Part shown: positions 11,354 to 15,029 of the stretch, piece after piece | How the letters are laid out: every line of letters starts with the position of its first letter | Position numbering within the stretch: the first letter of the stretch is position 1 | Origin: Acidimicrobiia bacterium | Lineage (GTDB): Bacteria > Actinomycetota > Acidimicrobiia > Acidimicrobiales > JACDCH01 | Direction: 5' to 3' | DNA length: 15,029 nt | NCBI GenBank assembly: GCA_013694495.1 | Contig: JACDCH010000376.1 | Span: forward strand, 1-15,029 | The notes under the pieces: model-generated | Database searches by the model: none | What the model saw: the letters and a program-made list of their open reading frames with translations, nothing else | Told to the model about the DNA's origin: nothing | Program-made: the position numbers and the translations under genes

Positions 11354-14300
11354 ATGCGTTGGCGCGTGGCGGCGGTGGTCGGAGCCGTCGTCCTGATCAC
11401 GATCAGTGGCCCTGCTCGCGGCGAGACGGGACGCTTTCCCAGCGCGGACCCCGATCCGCGGGTTGGCACCCCTGACGATCCGGCTTTCGACTGCGCCGAG
11501 CCCGACGACGAGGACGCCGTCGATCCGTGCGGAGCGGTCTGGGACGAGCAGTTCAACCTGTTCGGGTTCGCCCCCAGCAGCACCCGGCTGACGGCGACCT
11601 ATCGCGACGTCGCCAGGTTCGGGCAGGGCCAGGTCTCCGGCGTCGGCGCGGACCAGGCGTGGAAGGTGACCACGGGGCGGGCCGACGCCACCGTCGCCGT
11701 CACCGACACCGGCATCCGGTGGGAGAACGCCGACATCGCCACCAAGGTCCGCCTCAACGAAGGCGAGCTGCCCCTCCCGATGGGGGCCAGCACCCACGAC
11801 GTGAACGGCGACGGAGCGGTCACCGTGGCCGACTACGCCGGTGACCCACGGGTGGTCGAAACGAACGACAACGGCGCCATCGATCCGCAGGACATCCTGC
11901 GGACGTTCTCCGACGGCACCGATGGCGACGCCAACGGGTACGTCGACGACATCGCCGGTTGGGACTTCTTTGACGACGACAACGATCCCGAGGACGTCTC
12001 CAGCTACTCGGCGGCTCGCAACCACGGGAGCGGCAGGGCCGAGGAAGCCGTGCAGGTCACCGACGACGCGGCCGGGGAGGCGGGGGTGTGCCCGGACTGC
12101 ACGTTGCTCCCGCTGCGGGTGTGGGACAGCTTCGTCGTGATCGGCGACCAGTTCGGCATGGCGGTGGCCTACGCCGCCGATGAGGGCGTCGCGTCCGTCG
12201 TCGTCGCCCTCGGCGTGCTCCAGAACACCATCACCGCTCGGGAGGCGGTCCGCTACGCCTATGAGAAGGGGGTCGTGGTGACATCGGTGTCGAGCGACCT
12301 CAACACCGCCAACCACAACTACCCGACGAACTATGACGAGACCGTCTTCATCAACGGGTGCGTCGCTGACACCCACGGGCTCGGGCGGGACGCCAGCGAG
12401 CTCAACGAGCTGTTCGTGAACCTCGGTCTCGGGAGCCAGCTGCCGGTGTCGACGTGGTTCCGCAACAGCAACCTCACCCAGTACGGCGCCCACGCCCACG
12501 TGTGCTTCACGGCGACGACCGGCAGCGAGGCGACCGGGCAGGCGGGTGGGGCCGCGGCGCTGCTCGTGAGCCGCGGGCGTGACGTGGCGGACGACATCGG
12601 GGGTCCGCTCACCCCCAACGAGGTGAAGCAGCTGCTGACGACGACGGCCGAGGACGTCCGGTCGGAGAACACCGTCGGCGTCGGAGTTCCCGATCCCGCC
12701 CAGCCCGGCTTCGACGAGCACTTCGGCTACGGACGAGCCGACCTCGGCGCTGCCGTCGCCCGCATCGCCCCGGGCCAGATCCCTCCCGAGGCGCTGCTCA
12801 CAGGGCCTGCGTGGTGGTCGATGCTCCCCACCACCGGCACGGCACCGGTGCTCGGGCGGGTCGCCGCCGAGCGCTCCGGCAGCTTCACCTACGACCTGGC
12901 GTGGGCGCCGGGCGTCGAGCCCACCGACGCCGAGTTCACCTCGTTCGCCTCTGGCGGCGGCAGCGCGCCGATCGACGGTGCCCTCGGGGCCATCCCCCTC
13001 GGCGCTGTGGCCGACGCCCTCCCGGGTGCCGCCGCCGGCACGCCGTCGCTCGACCCGAACGCCTACGTCTTCACCGTTCGGGTCACGGTCACCGATGCCC
13101 AGGGCAACCGGGGTGAGGATCGGCGGGCCTACTTCGCCTTCGACGACCCGACCGCCCTGCCGGGGTGGCCCCGCTTCACCGATACGGGCGGTGAGAGCTC
13201 GCCTGTCCTCGCTGACCTCGACGGCGACGCCCGCCTCGAGATCGTCGAAGCCGACAGCTCCGGGCGCATCACCGTCACCCGAGCCGATGGCACCCCCCTG
13301 CCGACGTTCAACGGAGGCCGGCCGTGGATCCTGCCGCCCACCTACAACGCCCACCTGGATGCCCCCGGCTTCGCAACCGGACGGGTCACCGCTCCCAACG
13401 GCGGGTTGCGGACCCCTGCGGTGTACGACATCGACGGCGACCTCGCGCCGGAGATCGTCGCCGCCGCCGTCGACGGTCGGCTCTTCGTGCTCGACGCCGA
13501 CGGCTCCGTCGCCGACGGCTTTCCCGTCGGGGTGGACCCCGCCCTCTCGGCAGTCGCCCTGCGCACCAGGGACCACCACGTCAAGCGGGGGTTCCTCGCG
13601 GCGCCATCGGTGGCCGACCTCGATGGCGACGGCACCATGGAGATCGTCGCCGCCGCCCTCGATGGCCACGTCTACGCCTGGTCGGCCATCGGGGTGGCCC
13701 GGCCAGGCTTCCCCGTCCGCTTGGCCGACCCCGCCGTCGCCGATCCTGTCGGCGGGGAGCTCATCTCGACGCCGGGCATCGGCGACCTCGACGGCGACGG
13801 TGATCTCGAGATCGTCGTCGAGAGCAGCGAGGTCTACGGCGACAGCCTCAGCACGTCACCGGACCCCGAGGATGTCGCCGCCCTGTTCAACCGCCTCCTG
13901 GAGGGCGGTCCCGACGCCGCCGGCTCCTTCGGCCGCGTGTACGCCATCCACGACGACGGCGCCCTCGTCGACGGCTGGCCCGTGCCCCTCGGGGGCCTGC
14001 TACCCGACATCCTCCCGTTCGTCGCCCCAGCGATGACCGTGGCGCTCGCCGACCTCGACGAGGACGGTGACGACGAGGTGGTCGCCGGCATCGTCAGCGG
14101 CACACAGCGCGTCCTCGATGGTGACGGGACCGAGCTGCGCCAGCTCCGGACCCAGGGGCCCGTCGTCGGGGGCGACAGCCCGGAGGTGCAGCTGGTGAAC
14201 CTGGCCGAGTATCCCGTCATCGGCGATCTCGGCGATGGGACGCTCTCGATCGCCAAGGGCGGCGCCACCCTGAACACCGCGATCAACCTGCTCCTGGTCG

Positions 14301-15029
14301 GCCAGAACCTGCCCTACGACCACGTCCTCCAGGTCTACGACGCCACCACCGGGGAGTACCGCCCTGGCTTCCCGCACGCGGTCGAGGACTACATGATCCT
14401 GTCGACGCCGGCCATCGCCGATGCGGGCGGCGGCCCGGAGCGTGAGGTCATCGTCGGCACCGGCCTCTACCTGATCCACGCCTTCGGGCCGCTGGGGCAA
14501 GAGGCCCCGGGGTTCCCCAAGCTGACCGGCGGCTGGAACTACGCCGTGCCTGCCGTCGGCGACCTCGACGGTGACGGGACCCTCGAGATGGTGGCCAGCA
14601 CCAGGGAGGGGTGGCGGTTCGCGTGGACGCTCGGCACCCCGGTCGCCGGCGGCGACGAGTGGTGGACCGAAGCCCACGACGAGTGCCACACCAACCGCTA
14701 CGGCACCGACTGTCGGCCGCCGGCTGCTCCCCAGCAGCTGACGTTGCAGGGTGGCGCGCTGAACTTCACGGCGCCGGGAGACGACTGGCTGGCTGGCCAG
14801 GCGACGGCCTACGAGGTGCGGGTGTCGGCGCGTCCCATCGAGAGCTTCGCCGACTGGGAGGCGGCGTCACCGGTCGTCGCGTCCACGACCCCCGGAGCTG
14901 CGAGCACCACCGAGACGCTGCGGCTCCCTGCCGGCACGACCTCGGTGGCCGTCATCGCGATCGACGACGCCGGCAACCGTTCGCAACTGGCGGCGGTCGG
15001 GCCGGGCGCTGGTTCGGGCGGCCCCGGGG
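11354..15029 (+). CDS. Secreted subtilisin-like protease with FG-GAP propeller, open at the window end
   Basis: At least 1225 residues, frame open from ATG 11354 to the edge. Signal peptide: MRWR, then VAAVVGAVVLITIS, with likely cleavage after ARG (about residue 23). S8 catalytic domain to about 475: D118 (VTDTGIRW), H224 (NHGSGRAEEAV), N322 (HNYP, possible oxyanion), S391 (TTGSEATGQAGGAAAL, in place of the usual GTSxAxP). Between D118 and H224 lies an acidic insertion with EF-hand/dockerin-like loops (DVNGDGAVTVADY; NDNGAIDPQDI; DGDANGYVDDIAGWDFF), probably Ca2+-binding. Residues about 600-1090 hold FG-GAP/VCBS repeats with D-x-D-G-D cores near 621, 692, 755, 811, 900 and 1070, plus two degenerate ones near 958 and 1023. 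This is enough for a 7-8-bladed beta-propeller. An FN3-like domain follows (about 1122-1215). Likely an extracellular or surface protease; its substrate is unknown. Confidence 0.9.
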   Translation, partial: MRWRVAAVVGAVVLITISGPARGETGRFPSADPDPRVGTPDDPAFDCAEPDDEDAVDPCGAVWDEQFNLFGFAPSSTRLTATYRDVARFGQGQVSGVGADQAWKVTTGRADATVAVTDTGIRWENADIATKVRLNEGELPLPMGASTHDVNGDGAVTVADYAGDPRVVETNDNGAIDPQDILRTFSDGTDGDANGYVDDIAGWDFFDDDNDPEDVSSYSAARNHGSGRAEEAVQVTDDAAGEAGVCPDCTLLPLRVWDSFVVIGDQFGMAVAYAADEGVASVVVALGVLQNTITAREAVRYAYEKGVVVTSVSSDLNTANHNYPTNYDETVFINGCVADTHGLGRDASELNELFVNLGLGSQLPVSTWFRNSNLTQYGAHAHVCFTATTGSEATGQAGGAAALLVSRGRDVADDIGGPLTPNEVKQLLTTTAEDVRSENTVGVGVPDPAQPGFDEHFGYGRADLGAAVARIAPGQIPPEALLTGPAWWSMLPTTGTAPVLGRVAAERSGSFTYDLAWAPGVEPTDAEFTSFASGGGSAPIDGALGAIPLGAVADALPGAAAGTPSLDPNAYVFTVRVTVTDAQGNRGEDRRAYFAFDDPTALPGWPRFTDTGGESSPVLADLDGDARLEIVEADSSGRITVTRADGTPLPTFNGGRPWILPPTYNAHLDAPGFATGRVTAPNGGLRTPAVYDIDGDLAPEIVAAAVDGRLFVLDADGSVADGFPVGVDPALSAVALRTRDHHVKRGFLAAPSVADLDGDGTMEIVAAALDGHVYAWSAIGVARPGFPVRLADPAVADPVGGELISTPGIGDLDGDGDLEIVVESSEVYGDSLSTSPDPEDVAALFNRLLEGGPDAAGSFGRVYAIHDDGALVDGWPVPLGGLLPDILPFVAPAMTVALADLDEDGDDEVVAGIVSGTQRVLDGDGTELRQLRTQGPVVGGDSPEVQLVNLAEYPVIGDLGDGTLSIAKGGATLNTAINLLLVGQNLPYDHVLQVYDATTGEYRPGFPHAVEDYMILSTPAIADAGGGPEREVIVGTGLYLIHAFGPLGQEAPGFPKLTGGWNYAVPAVGDLDGDGTLEMVASTREGWRFAWTLGTPVAGGDEWWTEAHDECHTNRYGTDCRPPAAPQQLTLQGGALNFTAPGDDWLAGQATAYEVRVSARPIESFADWEAASPVVASTTPGAASTTETLRLPAGTTSVAVIAIDDAGNRSQLAAVGPGAGSGGPG

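Noticed and set aside
11192..13669. 825-codon open frame on the minus strand
   Set aside because: It is antisense to the protease gene, rich in Arg/Gly/Val/Asp from GC-rich complement codons, and has no domain. The plus-strand frame has signal peptide, catalytic triad and repeats.
14000..14689. 229-codon minus-strand frame with Val/Gly/Asp-rich repeats
   Set aside because: It is the antisense of the FG-GAP region; the apparent repeats mirror DLDGDG codons.
1..15029. CRISPR array or retron-like structure
   Set aside because: No regularly spaced repeats with unique spacers, no Cas or reverse transcriptase coding sequence; the only tandem block is the short one at 10648-10732.

Overview
This window is high-GC bacterial DNA. 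The gene families, the very low A+T at third codon positions and several SD-less genes with a TANNNT box 6-7 nt before the ATG all suggest an actinobacterium, possibly of the Acidimicrobiia, but nothing here fixes the genus. No virulence or resistance determinant was seen. The window reads as a gene-poor accessory segment, with intact metabolic genes interspersed with broken genes, and it crosses what looks like the end of an old integrative element.

Layout. (a) 1-956: the end of an unrecognised + strand gene is joined at about 128-133 to the cut end of an IS630-type transposase (minus strand). (b) 957-6327: metabolic genes. These are a monoamine oxidase with a complete covalent-FAD active site (minus), a divergent PPOX-fold flavin/F420 protein with an operator-like dyad between them, a decayed coding remnant, a fusion of an HD-like (DUF6817-type) domain to an alpha/beta hydrolase, a convergent isochorismatase-family cysteine hydrolase, and a YgfF-like short-chain dehydrogenase. 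(c) 6328-8128: a decayed SCO6745-family copy on the + strand, then a minus-strand pair: a PaaI-like thioesterase coupled by GTGA to a second SCO6745-family gene that has lost its start.

(d) 8116-10602: element-like segment. It holds a tyrosine recombinase missing its N-terminal half, a coupled 62-aa ORF, a HepT/MNT toxin-antitoxin pair whose antitoxin carries an N-terminal XRE HTH, a small gene with two compensating frameshifts, and the 3' part of a tRNA-Ala(CGC)-like gene followed by a terminator-like hairpin. The last two look like an att site. (e) 10603-11353: short GC-rich direct and tandem repeats and a doubly truncated alpha/beta hydrolase. (f) 11354-15029: a secreted subtilisin-like protease with an EF-hand-rich insertion, an FG-GAP beta-propeller and an FN3-like domain, open at the window edge.

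Most notable points: the two-gene truncation scar at 8119-8128, where an integrase and a metabolic gene each lose their 5' end at a shared ~10-bp sequence; the HTH-MNT/HepT module with a self-consistent leaderless promoter and operator; the 5'-less tRNA as a candidate island boundary; and the DUF6817-hydrolase fusion. I did not find a convincing new multigene system. The nearest candidate is the small-gene cluster 8844-10551 between integrase and att.
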